A DNA stretch of 64,000 nucleotides from Dryas octopetala (GCA_963921425.1 OY992836.1:8571825-8635824); one strand, 5' to 3'. Positions 13,588-25,389 are shown, counted from the first letter of the stretch. Made by a program: numbers and translations. Notes: a model not told the origin generated them from the sequence alone.

Positions 13588-15141
13588 TTGCTTTTTGGGT
13601 GCTGCTATTTTGGACTAAATTTTTTATTACTAACTCCAACACATTCTTTATACTTATTTTTATTTTAAAATATTAAAATTTATTAGTACATCCAACATGT
13701 TTTCTTAAACTACCCTTACTAAAATCTAACAACAAAATTCAATAATTCTACTTCACACACCCAAATCCAACACCATCACTACCACCTCCCAACTCCAACC
13801 ACATAAACACCGAATTTCAGGCCCTGCAGCCGCCCTGCAAACGCCCCTTGCAGTAGCTGCCCCTCATCACCACCGTCCTCCACTACCATTCAACTAAGGT
13901 TAGTTTGTATTCTAGGTTTTCTAATTTTTTTTTTCATGAATGAAATGTTAGGTTTAGGGCTATGTTTTAAGTTATTTGGTACATTTTTGTGTGTATCCTA
14001 AGTTATTTGGTAGATTTTTTGTGTTTTTCATCCGTCAAATTTAGACTTAGGGTATCATAATATGCGGTCATTAGGAAATTTGAACTTCCCTTTTCCCTTT
14101 CTGCACTAGACAAATGGGGAAATTATATTACCACATTAATGACTTTTTGAATTATTTGATTTTTTATAAAAAAAATATAGTATTGCATTATCTAATGTAG
14201 AAATTATGTTGTTCCAAGCTGAAAGCATAGTTTTGAGTATAATATCAATGTTTTCTAGTCTAAATGATGAATATCCTGCGAATGTTGAAGCTGCATGTAA
14301 GTGCTCCTTTGTTTTGTCACAATTCAGTTTGTTTTCACAAGTATCCTCTACATGCTGATTATTATATATATGCTCTATGTCACGATCTTCATTTAGAGTT
14401 GTGCTTCTGTGACATTATTATGAAGGATGAGGGGTCAAATGGCAAAAGTGTGGCATTCATTTGGTGAAGAATGGCCGGGTTGCGTGCGTAGAAGGGTAAT
14501 TCAGTAATTTGCAAGTTTCAGGGTCTTCCGATTGAAATTTGAGAAATCTAAAAATGCCGATAAATTCAGGAGGTCAAAATGAGTCCAATGTAATTGACGG
14601 ATCATCATTCAAAGTTCGGATGAATTTATTATGGGCCATTTTGAATCTTCGCGTAAGTTGATGTTTCCTCCTGGTTTGTGAAGAAAAGCTTAAAATGCTC
14701 TTTAGAAGGAGGCATGGTGTTAGGCTCTCCACCACCCTCGACGCTAGCACCTATGAGGCGTTAAGCGAGCTACTCTAGTAACCTTTGGAGACCTAGGGAA
14801 AATCACATGACTTCCAGAGGGCGGTCGTGTGTCTTCGTGGGACAGGAGGTCTCACGAACAGTACAAGCGAACGAGAAAACTTGTATTGTGCTGGGCGCAC
14901 GTAGACAAGGCTACATGAGAAATTCCCTTATGTCGCCCCATATGCACAACATGTAGGATATATGTGAACTCATGGAGACTCCGTGGTGCACCTTTACCAC
15001 GTAGTACTCAACGAAGGCATTGGCTTGGGTTTAGCCATGCGCAATATGTGATGCTAGAACGCACGAGAAGCGGTGACTTCATGCTTACAAGAGAAAGCTA
15101 GTTTGAGGCATCATACAAGAGTTGCTCACTTGGGTGGCATG

Positions 15142-16228
15142 TGTTGAGAGTAATGTGGAGCAATGTCCTACATCGGAAAAATAGAGCTTAGCATATGTTC
15201 TCATAAGGTATTGAGCATCTCCACCCATTACCAATTGGTTTTGGGTTGGATGCTCAAATTCTATCATGGTATCAGAGCAGGTTCACCCACGTGTGTTAGG
15301 CCGAGTGGCCACACGTGGTCCACATCACCCAATATGAGTTGTCCACATGATAAGCTTGAGTGACGTCACACGTGTGAGAGTGTATTGAGAGAAAGATCCC
15401 ACATCAAGAATGTGAGACCTTGTATAATGGCTTATAAGGGTTTGAGCTACTCTTCCTATGTCCAATTGGTTCTGGGATGAATGCTTAGATTTCTTCATAG
15501 TATATAACAAGCTATCCACGTGTTGATCCAAACAGCCACGTGTTGTTCCAAACAACTACACGTGCTCCCACGTCACCTAATATGAATTGTCCACGTATTA
15601 GGCTTGAGTAACGCCACATATGCGGGTGCTTGTTGACAGAAAGATCCAACATCAAGAATGTGAGGCCTTGCATAGAGGCTTATAAGGGTTTTTGCTACTC
15701 CTCCTATTAATTGCCAATTAATTTTGAGATGGATGCCTAGATTTCTTCATAGTATCAGAGTAGATTCACCCGCGTGTGTTAGGCCAAGTGGCTACACGTG
15801 CTCCACGTCTTCCAATATGAGTTATCCACGTGTTTGGCTTAAAGTGATGCCACACGTGCAGGGGCATATGAGAATGTGGAGTGTTGTCCCATATTCAAAA
15901 TGTATAACTTTTCCTAGTGGCTTATAAGGGTTTGAGCTACTCCTCCCATTACCAATTGGTTTTGGGATGGATGCTTATATTCATTCACAGTATCAAAGCT
16001 TGGTTATCTGCGTGTAAGGCCCAACAGCTACATGTGCTCTCACGTCACCCAATACAATTTGTCCACATGTTAGACTAAAAATCTTGCCACACATGCCAGG
16101 GCATGTTGAGAGTAATGTGAATCAATATCCCACATCGGAAAGCTAAAGCTTAGCATAAGCGCTTATAAGGTCTTGGATCTCTTCACCCATTGCCAATTGG
16201 TTTTAGGTTGGATGCTCAAATTCTATCA
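15142..16228 (+). mobile_element. Tandem TRIM array (LTR-kin fossil), five LTR copies
   Basis: Five diverged copies of an LTR of about 120-125 bp lie at 15142-15266, 15381-15497, 15631-15749, about 15867-15987 and 16104-16228. They are separated by four internal segments of about 115-135 bp. Complete copies begin TGTTGAGAG and end TTCTATCA. The first is followed directly by TGGTATCAGAGCA, the classic initiator-tRNA-Met primer-binding site, and later internal segments carry degraded versions of it. There is no coding capacity, as expected for a terminal-repeat retrotransposon in miniature. The whole array is flanked by a perfect 5-bp duplication GCATG (15137-15141 and 16229-16233). That suggests it inserted as one unit, or inserted singly and then expanded by unequal exchange. 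The outer LTRs resemble each other more than the inner ones. No 5S rRNA-like part was seen, so it is not obviously Cassandra. Confidence 0.85.
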
Positions 16229-16980
16229 GCATGCTTGCAAGTTGGCATGCATGTTCAACTCGAGGAAAGGAATATGGGCATGAGCTAGCCCTTAATGCTA
16301 TGACGATTAAGATGTGGAAAAAAAAAAAGTAGGACCAGACATGAGATAATGGAATGCCGGCATCATGAGAACCTATCGATCTGATGAGTGTCTTGGCTAA
16401 GAACCTTGATACAAGGAAGCAATCGCATAGTCATTACGAGCGAGACTTGAGATGAGTAGTTCTCATTGGCAAACCTCGAGAGGGTAACAAATGGGTCTAA
16501 ATCTTGAAAGGAGCATACGAGATGGAAATGATGGCCTTGATTTAGAGGAATCTTGGCGATGCACGGGCATATTCTGCTGTATGAAAAAAATTGCCCATGA
16601 CACCTTGCATTGATAGTCAAAGTCCAATGTTCAAATTTGTTGAATGTTTGAAATACTGGAACCTTTTCTTAACATGTCCCTGCAATTGATATATGTATTG
16701 GTTATGGTTGTGGTCATTTTTTTTGAAATAAAGACTTGTTCGGTTATGGCCTGTCGAACAAGAGTGATGATGTTCAACACCTCTTTGTCGAAAAGTATCT
16801 CAAGTATTCGGCACTGGTGTATTGAACATGTTGCGATTTCAGTTTTTTAAAATACATATTTTTTTCAATAAAAACATGAATGAATGATGATAATACTTCG
16901 TTCGAAAACTCTTAGATCGCGACTTGAGCATTTATTTATCAATATTATGGTTGTTTGCCTTGATATAGAGAATGTTAGTG

Positions 16981-17056
16981 TAGTGGGATTTAGGGTTTTG
17001 TTAAAAAGGAGAGGTGTGTAGTGGGATTTAGGGTTTTGTTAAAAAGGAGAGGTGTG
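16981..17056 (+). repeat. 38-bp tandem duplication
   Basis: A unit containing tagtgggatttagggttttg is repeated twice at a 38-base spacing (starts at 16981 and 17019) with essentially identical sequence. It lies inside the right arm of the Mutator-like element. It looks like a recent slippage or unequal-exchange duplication. Confidence 0.85.
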
Positions 17057-17260
17057 TAGAGGTATAGAGATGAGTTGAGATGTTGGGTATACAGAGCTGT
17101 TGGGTATAATTTAAATTCATTATTTTTGAAAATTTTTAAATTAAATGTTTATCCTTAACAGTTAATTTACATTATGATAAAATTGAAAATTAACATTTCG
17201 TTAAATTTTTGGGGCTACTGATAAAAAAATAGGGTCCGAATAGTGGCACCCTTGCTTTTT

Positions 17261-18399
17261 TAACCATATTAACAATAATAAGATTAAGAAAAAAAAGGAT
17301 AAATTACTTCTAAATTAAAAGGGTGCTTTAATTAGAAACCCAAAATAAGAAAGAAATTTAACTCAAACTCTAGCCGCCCCAAATTGTCCACCGAGCGCTC
17401 GACAATTCCCATCAAGCGCTAGGTAAGAATCTGCCACGCGCTCGACGGTTGCAGATGCAACCTGCATCTGCAACCTATAACCAGCATATAAAACCTAAAA
17501 TATGTCATTTGCAACTTATAAAGATGCATCTGCAAACTAAAAAGATGCATTTGCAACTTAAAAATGTGCATGATGCATTTGCATATACCAAGCGCTCTTT
17601 AGTGTATTTTTTTAACCCCCACGCGCCTACACGGACATATTGGATGAAACTTAATTTTTTATCCGGCTAAGTTTCTAATTAAAAGTCTTTCAAAAACTGG
17701 GTTTATAAGAAGTTTCTTGACTGTAAATACACCGAAAAAAATTAAATTAAAGAATATTATGTGTGCGTACATGCGTTTGTCACCGTAAAAAAGACTCTCG
17801 AGCACTTGGCAGATGTATATGTAGCTTTTTGAGATGCAGATGCAAATTTGAGTTAATTTTAGAATTGCATCTGCAGTTTTTAGAATATTTTGAACTAATT
17901 TTTAAGTTGTATATGCAGTTTCTAGGTTTTAAATTAGGCTACATCTGTAGTTGCCGAGCGCTCAGCGGCAAGAATTACCAAGTGCTCGGCGCTAATTTAA
18001 TTTTGTTTTAGGAGAAAAGGTTTGGGTCGGATGGATTATGAGTTATGTTTCTCTTTCATTTTAGCCTGCTAGGTAAACTACTAAAAAAAAAAAAACATAA
18101 ATAGGACTTTTACATGCATCCAACTTGTCAAATAGTGCAATCTAACAGCATCACTAAGGGATTGGGCAAATGATAAGCCTAATTTTATTTGTAATGCCGT
18201 GTAAATTTTGGCTCACTAGTAGATGGAACAAAATCATAGTCAAATTTGATATAAGAGAAACTTATGTATGATATTTTTGAGGGATGTGGGCCATTTGACG
18301 TAATGCGGAAATTTGCTAGTTTTCGAAATTGGAAGGGCGGGTGGGTCAGACTGAGGATTGAGACTTGAGAGAAATCACAATTATCACACAACACGACTC
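17261..18399. other. Intergenic DNA rich in TGCA-type motifs
   Basis: Between about 17440 and 17600, and again at about 17820-17960, the DNA is made of degenerate copies of motifs like gatgcatctgcaac and atttgcaact, on both strands. GC-rich words such as gagcgctcg and gcgctcgg flank them at about 17395 and 17955. The two halves look roughly inverted around 17700, suggesting a decayed transposon of about 0.6 kb. I found no target duplication and no gene. Confidence 0.45.
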
Positions 18400-18870
18400 A
18401 CTCCCGCCTCAACAAAATTTTGATTTGATTCCCTTTTCCTCTTCTCGCTCCTTTCAAAACTCTGAAGAGCGCGTCAATCCTTACCCGCCCACCCTTCTTA
18501 ATTTCAAATCCTTCATTTCCCAAATACAAACAAAGGTCAGTATCTCTGCTTAGCCCTCTAAATTATATCTAATTTTTGTTTTCATGTTGCTCTTGGATTT
18601 TCTCTCTTCAGAGTTCAATAAGCGCTGAGTTTAAAATACCCATATAGGGTTTAATCTCTAGTTCGTTTAGTAAGGGTTTAGGGTCCATAGTTTTACATTA
18701 TGTTGTTCTTCCGAATTTCTGGTATTTAGGCTTTGTAAACCTGATTTTCTTTTGCTGCTTTTCCATTTTTTGGATCAGAGGGTGGATAATTCATTGTTTT
18801 TGGCCAACCTGAGAAGTGGGTTTGTGAGGGTTTCGAGGTTTAGAAGTTGATTACTTAATCGGGTTTCATT
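18400..18870 (+). promoter_or_regulatory. Putative leader with intron for the 18871 gene
   Basis: CT-rich leader-like sequence at about 18400-18535 ends in a good donor (caaag|gtcag, cut after 18535). A pyrimidine-rich stretch and a plausible acceptor (ggatcag) follow near 18778, about 90 bases before the start codon. A 5' untranslated exon plus a leader intron of about 240 bases is therefore plausible, as in many plant housekeeping genes. This is inference from splice-site shape only. Confidence 0.35.
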
Positions 18871-20660
18871 ATGAGTGAAGGCACAGATGGGTTTTGCAAA
18901 ACCCGTACGGTTCTTGGCGATTTGACCAACCGGGTTGTTGGTGAATTGGGCAACCGGCCCACAAAAAGGGGATTTTCGATGATTTCAGCTGATTCGGAAC
19001 CTAAATCTGGAGATGGGTATGATAAAAATGTGGATTCTGAAGAGGGGAATTCACAATTTTCTTTAGGGGTTGAGGATTTAGTCAGAGAGAAACGTAGGAC
19101 TAAACTCGGAGTAGATTGTAACCCTAAAGCTGTATCTTCACCAAACGGAAAGTCAGTTTCTGGGTCTTCATCTACTTGTAGTGCGGGTGATTCATCGAGT
19201 GATGACACTGCATCTGTTACATTCAGTGTTCCTAATGATGTTGGGGAAAAGTCCGATGACAATGGAGGCAATACACGTAGTGTTACGGAAGCTGGTGATG
19301 CATTGAGAGATAATGGCGTGTCCATTGTTTCAATACCAACATGCTCAGCACTGTGCAAGAATGACTGTTGTGGTGGTGGAGGGAAATGTCAATATGAGAA
19401 AGCAAGCAATCCTTTATGTGAAGGATTAGTCACTGTTGTTCGCAGGAATGATGAGAAGGATCTTGGTGTTGGTAAACTGGAATCAACCAAATATGGTTCT
19501 ATTGAGTGGTCAAGGTTGCCTAGTTCACAGGGTTTAAAATCCCATGAATTCAAAAAATTGGAAAGATGCACAGCTCTTAAGGGTGATGGCATTGCTAATT
19601 TGAATGCAGGTTGTGACTTGCTCAAAGATTGCTCTTGTCCGTTTTGCTTGCAAGGTATTACAACTCCTCGTTATGTTAGTTGAATATCTGATTGTTTGTA
19701 ATGTGGAAGTTTAAATGTATACTAAAATGAGTTTGGTTATTGTGCAATCCGATGACCAGCTGCTTACATTTTGTCGGACCTTCAATACAAGGATATCAAG
19801 GGTCGAATTGCTGGTAAGTTTGTGCAGGATGCGTGAAATGTTACTATGGTGGGCATCTGAAGTTGTTTTGACATTGTTTTTTTCTTACTGTCAAATATTT
19901 TATTGTTCATTAATTTTACATTTTACCACCCTTAGCATTGAAGAAGAGTCAAAAAGAAGCCAGCATATTGGTTCAGAAAAGTTTTAGGGGAAAGGAGATT
20001 GATACTAAGGGCCAAGGACACTCAAACAAAGCGTCCAAACTTGAATATGGTCTCTCGAGTCAGTGGAGATCACTCTTTCTTCACATGGAGGATATGTTTG
20101 TTCATGAAGGCAATCACCTTGTAAGTGTAACTTTTGTTTGCTATGGCCTGGGTTGGACTGTCTTTGGGAAGAGACTTCTTTTTATCTTGTTTTAGTCCTA
20201 TTTTCTTTTTATTTCAAATTTATCTACTTTGGAGAATTTTTCTTGCTTGTCTCTTTTTCAGTTTTTATGTAAATAATCCAAAGTCTTTTGATCAACAAAC
20301 CAAAATTAAAGAATCTAATCTGTCATATGAAACCCCACATCCTATTGCTGGCCATAAGGCAGTGGAGTAAAAGTGTGAAACCCATATTCACATGACTAAT
20401 TGTTTGTGGTATGCTGGTTCTTTGTGATTTATTGCTTTAACTAATGTTTTATAGCCAGTGTTAGTGGCTCCTTATAGTTTGCCTAAGTTTTTAAGATCTT
20501 TATCAATGGTTGTGATCTTTATGCTTTCTGCTATCAATGGTGACCTTGTTCTTTGGGTTCTGTTTGGCAGCAAGAAAATTATGTCATGTTAAAAGGTTTG
20601 AGAGACAGCTGCAAGATGGAATTGGAAATGACCGTCGGAGTGCCATCAGAGAGACAATAG
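18871..20660 (+). CDS. Plant-specific protein of unknown function, four exons
   Basis: Exons 18871-19654, 19760-19813, 19936-20120 and 20571-20660 join in one frame through GT-AG introns, giving 370 residues and a stop at 20658-20660. The first 250 residues are polar, Ser/Gly/Asp-rich and probably disordered, opening with TRTVLGDLTNRVVGE, which recalls basic N-termini of chromatin or cell-cycle proteins. A Cys cluster (CSALCKNDCCGGGGKC near residues 163-178) and a second one (CSCPFCLQA near 253-262) follow. The C-terminal part is compact: AAYILSDLQYKDIKGRIAAL, KKSQKEASILVQKS, SQWRSLFLHMEDMFVHEGN, then a short amphipathic tail ending VPSERQ. This C-terminal block reads as a conserved domain of a small family I recall only as uncharacterised plant proteins; I assign no function. 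The last exon is short, so an alternative 3' end is possible. Splice phases agree at every junction. Confidence 0.8.
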
Positions 20661-21421
20661 TGTGTTTCGGATGCATGTGCTACTGTAAGATTGTTTCATT
20701 AGTTTGGTTTGTGCCTACTTGAAGGTGCATCTGCACACGTGTATTCATGTATTGTTGTTTAGCAGACTGCTTTGTGTTCTTACCATTTTTCTTAATAAGC
20801 TGTGATTTTCAGTTAATTTGTGTAACATTGCTTAGACTATGCCTTGCTTTTACAAATGTCCCTGCCTTCAAGAATCATAAGTTTGCCTTCTATCGTCTAC
20901 CTTCAATCCTGGTGGTAGGTTGTGGCTCCTGCTTCCCTGATATGGTTCAGCATTTTCATTTCAATAAGCCTTTGGGATGGATTTTCTTGACCTTGGTGGT
21001 GAGTTTTCTTATTCACTGGCTGCCAGCTTTATTGATTGAAGCAATTGAAGCAATTTTCAGTTATTCCAATGTCTTTTTGTTGACAGCCAAAAAATGAAAT
21101 AATATGCAGTTGCACTTTTTATTTATTACTAACATGCTATTGCATTCTGAGATTGGATGCTTCTGTCATTTCAATTGCAAGTTGAAGCAATGATGTAATA
21201 ATGACAGATGTTTTAACAGTCTTATGGCAGCATTGCTTAGTCTTCTTCCAGGCCTGAGACCTCAGACTGAGTGCTGAAAATCATATAGGATTTAGGTTTC
21301 AATAATATTTCTTATTTCATTGGTGCTGTCCTTCATGATTGTCAATGTTGACATTGCAGTAGTTTCCATCTTTTGGAAGTGAGTACAAGAGTTCCTATGA
21401 TTTATGACATTGCCCTGCTTG
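20661..21421. other. 3' flank of the unknown gene, no further gene seen
   Basis: These 760 bases follow the stop codon at 20660. The left part is presumably 3' untranslated sequence. An open frame at 20747-21097 is hydrophobic and low in complexity, and I do not regard it as a gene. No repeat boundaries were identified. Confidence 0.45.
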
Positions 21422-21841
21422 TCACTCACCACCACAACAACTGCTTGTCACCTCTAAAGCACCCAGCTTTTTCACCTTAGAGTCCATTACATAGATGTCA
21501 TTGCCCAGAACGCTCACGCCGCTATAGGCTGGACTGTACAGCTCCTCGTAACATTGTGCTGGTGGGGTGTGAAGAGGTCGAAGAGAGGAAAAGAGAGGGG
21601 TTTTCTCGTTTTGGTTATTGAGGTGGTGGCGGCGGTGAAAGGGAGGAGAGAGAGGTGTGTAGAGAGAGAAGAGAGGGTTGAAGAGGTTGTGGTCATGGTC
21701 ATGGTGGAGGTTGTGAGAGATTGGGTACATATGATGTTGCAATTGTCTGTGGTACAGTATACGGCTAGTCGTTTTTCCTTTAGACGACATGTCGTCACTA
21801 TTGACCACAAAACCACCATTCAATATTACTTGTCCTTGCAT
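21422..21841 (-). CDS. Doubtful ORF, possible gene fragment (139 codons)
   Basis: A minus-strand frame of 139 codons runs through relatively GC-rich DNA. The translation is His/Pro/Leu-rich in the middle ([24 protein letters not shown]). It ends with [20 protein letters not shown], which vaguely recalls a kelch or beta-propeller strand, and then SSCCGGE. There is no complete domain, no clear splice partner and no supporting upstream promoter. It may be a decayed fragment of an F-box/kelch-type gene, or chance. I list it only so that it can be checked. Confidence 0.2.
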   Translation of the reverse strand: MQGQVILNGGFVVNSDDMSSKGKTTSRILYHRQLQHHMYPISHNLHHDHDHNLFNPLFSLYTPLSPPFHRRHHLNNQNEKTPLFSSLRPLHTPPAQCYEELYSPAYSGVSVLGNDIYVMDSKVKKLGALEVTSSCCGGE

Positions 21842-22915
21842 GAACAGAATCTTTTTTTTTTTTGGTTGATTCAGATGATGGGAGAGTAAGTGCTTTATTA
21901 TTGGAGATAGAATTCCCTAGTGAATAAACTGTCTTTAGAGTATATATATAGCAGTCGCTGAAAAGGAAATTTGAAAATTGTGATTTGAAAGCATGGTTAC
22001 GGAGTTTTTTCTTGGGGTCCAAGGAGGTTAAATGGTCTCTCACATCCAACTCCTCACGTTTAGTCACATAATCATTTATTAGTCTTTCATACAAGTTAGT
22101 CACATAATTATTTATTGAGTCCATTAATATATAGGTACTGACATCTAATTTTATTAACTAAAACCACCTAAAGCCTCATTCTTCTTTTGCGAACCAATTA
22201 CTACAAATTCATTCTTCATTTGCGGACACCACACCACTATTAGATTCAAAAATACCATGCAGACACCATACTATCACCATTATATCCCAAAATATCATCT
22301 GAAAATAGACATAACAAAAACATAACATGCAGACATCTTCCAAAATACCAGTATCAACGCATCACCAAAAAACGAAAACTGAAACTGTAAGTCTACAACT
22401 CCAATAAATTGCAGTTTCACTTGCAGTTAATAACTGCAAGTTTGCAATTCTAATAAATTGCAGTTTCTGCAGTTTCAGTTCACTTACAGTTCCAGAAATT
22501 GCAGAAAATGTAGTTTCAGTTCATTTGCAGTTCTAGAAACTGAACTAAACAAAAAAAAATCAAGAACCTACTACTGATAAGGAAGGCACGAGGGTGGAGT
22601 TGGCTTCCCCAATAACTTTCTAGGCGTTGTTATAGTGAGGAACTTGGCTTGTTCTTCAGCAACGTTGCGACAAGGCCGGGATTAGAATCAACATCGGGGC
22701 TTTGATCGGGTATGAGGGTTGTTGGATGATCTGAGCTCACAGGGATGAAGAGGGAAGAGAGAAGAACTCAGGGGTGGTCCTCTCGTCGCCATCTATGGCC
22801 GGATGCACACACAAGCCGTCGAAGAAAGTTGCACCGAGAGAGCAAGAGAAAACACAAAGAGAGTGATTGGAGAGAGAGAAATAGAGTGATGAAAGAGAAG
22901 ATAAATTTTATAAAT

Positions 22916-22964
<49 letters not shown>

Positions 22965-24969
22965 GTGAGAGAGTTTAAGAGAGTTTTGAAAAAATTAAAA
23001 AATTAGCAACCATTGGATTGCTTTCATGGCTAAGATAGAAAGCTTGTACCAATTGGTACCAACTCAAAGTGACCTTATTGTTAATAAAATTAACCTAATT
23101 ATTATATATTAATAATAATAATATTAGAAATTAAAAATCATATCAAAGATGTAGTATTGAGTAATTATTTCTTATTTATTAGTCTTTCGTTATGAAAGGC
23201 TAGTTGTACATAACAGATAATCACTTCTCACGTCGCTGGACCCTTTAGAACTAAGATATAAAGTTAGTGAGGAATTAAATGTTCTCTATCGAAATATTCT
23301 TTTTTTGTAATCACATTCAATCTTCACGTGATAGTCACATTATTATTTATTATAAAAGGCAAGTTGCTTGCAATAGTCGTAAAAAAGAATCTCGTACACA
23401 GTTGTAGCCATTTTTGTGAGTTTCAAATTTTAATTAGGAATATATATTTGGTAAAGAGTTAATGTGTGGCATTTGTCAATACTAATATTTGAAAAAAAAA
23501 AAATTGTCAATACTGATATGTTTTCATGCAATTGTTGTATATAACATTCTTTTCTTAGAACTCGTTACATATGACTATTATTTAAGAACTTGAAGGTGAT
23601 AGATGTGTTGCATACAACAATTGTTGTAGAAGAGACTAACACCTAGTTTGATATTTCTGTGAATTTGAAAATAATCAATTCCTCGTGTACGTGTTGTGAA
23701 AATAATTAGTTGTAAAACAAAGTAACTGAGCATTTGGTAAATTGTATTTTATAATAAATGTTTGATACATTTTATAATAAATTACTCACGTATAGTTCTT
23801 AAGTAGAAATTAACCTAAAAAAAATTAAGTCAAAGTACATTTTATAGATGCATGGGTCTGATTGGAAAAGCCCCAATCTGAAACCCCTAAGACTCTAAGA
23901 GGTATCACTTTTGTCTAAATATATATATATATATATTTTTTGGCTTCAAATTTGTTGTGTGAGTGGTTGATTGTTTTGTCTAAATATTCTCATATCATAA
24001 ACATTACAACTGTTAACATATGTTTTATATGCAGATTTGGGAATTGCAGTTGGTGTAACCTACCTTCACTTGAGAATTGCAGATTTTGAATTAAAATTAT
24101 TGTTGATTGTTGATCATTGTTCATGATTTCCAACTATCGAAACTGGAAATTGACCAAAAAACCTAAGTACCAAAAATATTAAATATCCGAAACATCTGAA
24201 ATTTATCGAAAACCGAAAAAGTTGGTTTGGTAATCGACAATTTCTATTTTCGAATCAATAAACCCATTTACTGATCCGGATCGACCGATGGGTAGCCTTA
24301 TGCATGTGTATGCAATATGCATTTACATTTACATTTGCAATTTTTTTTAGTAATTAGAGTTGCATTTACACTTTTTAGGGTATTTGCAGCTGTTTTAAAA
24401 ATTTGGAGCTAATAATAAAAAATAGAATGATGAGCCATGGTTTAATTAATTAAGAGTTAATTTAATTAAAAGTTAATTTAATTTTAAATAGCATGTCAAA
24501 TGGATAAATCTATAGTTTTATCCATTTATTTCACTATGGCCGACTACTATAGGTGGCTTTAGTTAGCCCACTCGGTCTAAAATATACCCATGCGCTAAAA
24601 TTTAGAATACAAACACAAGTCTCAAAAGTTTCATTCTACATTCTTTTATTTTCTTAGCCAAAACTAGAGCGAGAAAGTTAGTAACATTCTTCTTCCAGAA
24701 AGTTAATCTCTCCATCCACATCTAGCGTAGACTACAGGTCACACACTTGAGTGACCTGAAGAACCAACTAGCAGAAGGCATATGAATTCACTCCTTCATT
24801 GTCTTTTAAGCTACAGAATAAGGTATGATATGAATCCTTTATGGTTTTTTTTATTATTTTGTCTTTAAAAAAAAAAAAAAAAACATTTTTTTAGTAGGCG
24901 TGCCAATATTAGTTTCACTATGGGAATGTGTTTTTATTAATTTCCAGGCTAATACAAGAGGATTGGGCC
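21842..24969. other. Repeat-derived intergenic DNA
   Basis: No gene is supported. The segment at about 22380-22560 is built of degenerate gcagttt / ctgcaagt words, and 24050-24420 has gaattgcag and tgcatttaca words, both similar in flavour to 17440-17960. Between about 22560 and 22870 the DNA is GC-richer and may be captured or old coding sequence, but no domain reads through. AT-rich stretches with T/A runs fill the rest, including a TA microsatellite at about 23920-23936. Confidence 0.4.
22918..22963. repeat. (GA)n microsatellite, about 46 bp
   Basis: Uninterrupted AG dinucleotide repeat of about 23 units in an AG-rich neighbourhood (22840-22980). It gives rise to an artificial Arg/Glu-repeat open frame that should not be taken as a protein. 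Confidence 0.97.
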
Positions 24970-24972
24970 TAA

Positions 24973-25389
24973 GAGCATGCACAATGTAAATGCTGAAGCT
25001 ATAGCTTTTCAACTATGCTATATCTTTATGTGGTTTTTGCTCCAATGACATAAAACTCTAGTTATATATTAATACTTTTTAATATATTATATATTTTCTT
25101 ATCAATTAAATTATTTTAATAATTATACATTGTAAATATTTTAATGAATTTTTTAATATAAGCCTAATATTGAATATAATTAAATATTTTTATTTTAATA
25201 CTCAAATTAAAGTGTTAAAAAATTTGAAACAAAGCCAACAACAGGCCGCCACGTGGAGCCGGCTAAATTTTGTTCAAGAATATAGCAATTGCTATGTTAG
25301 CCATAACTTTACCCAACCCATTGTAGCTTGTTTTATGAGAAAAAGTTTAGAGATAGTTATAGCATTTAGCTCTCTTAATGTACATGCTC
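24973..25389. mobile_element. Tourist-like (PIF/Harbinger) MITE, 417 bp
   Basis: The ends form inverted repeats: GAGCATGCACAATGTAAATG at the left and GAGCATGTACATTAAGAGAG read inward from the right. The element is bordered on both sides by TAA (24970-24972 and 25390-25392). GAGCATSYMMAATG-like ends with a 3-bp TAA/TTA duplication are typical of PIF/Harbinger-derived Tourist elements in dicots. It has no coding capacity and the interior is AT-rich. A possible fragment of a related element starts near 42856 (GAGCATCTCCAATG). Confidence 0.75.

Larger units (their letters stand above)
13597..17251. mobile_element. Mutator-like (MULE) non-autonomous element, 3.66 kb with insert
   Basis: The termini are inverted repeats of about 45 bp: GGGTGCTGCTATTTTGGAC at the left and GGGTGCCACTATTCGGACC read inward from the right. 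The element is flanked on both sides by the perfect 9-bp direct repeat TTGCTTTTT (13588-13596 and 17252-17260). A 9-bp duplication is diagnostic of Mutator-type transposition. About 1.09 kb of the length is a later TRIM insertion at 15142-16228, leaving about 2.56 kb of native element. I see no transposase. The left arm is clearly related, in inverted orientation, to the right arm of the element at 33351-34207. The internal DNA at 14690-15136 and 16234-16620 is less AT-rich and unclassified. It could be captured host sequence or another decayed repeat. Confidence 0.82.

Noticed and set aside
15142-15266. Possible 5S rRNA-like (Cassandra) content in the TRIM LTR
   Set aside because: I looked for the 5S internal promoter boxes and did not see them in any of the five LTR copies.
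15142-16228. Regularly spaced repeats resembling a CRISPR array or satellite
   Set aside because: Repeat units are about 120 bp LTRs with a tRNA-type primer site and a 5-bp target duplication in a plant genome. This is a TRIM array, not CRISPR or a satellite.
20747-21097. 116-codon frame downstream of the unknown gene
   Set aside because: Hydrophobic, low-complexity, in 3' flanking DNA, no recognisable domain and no splice logic tying it to the gene.
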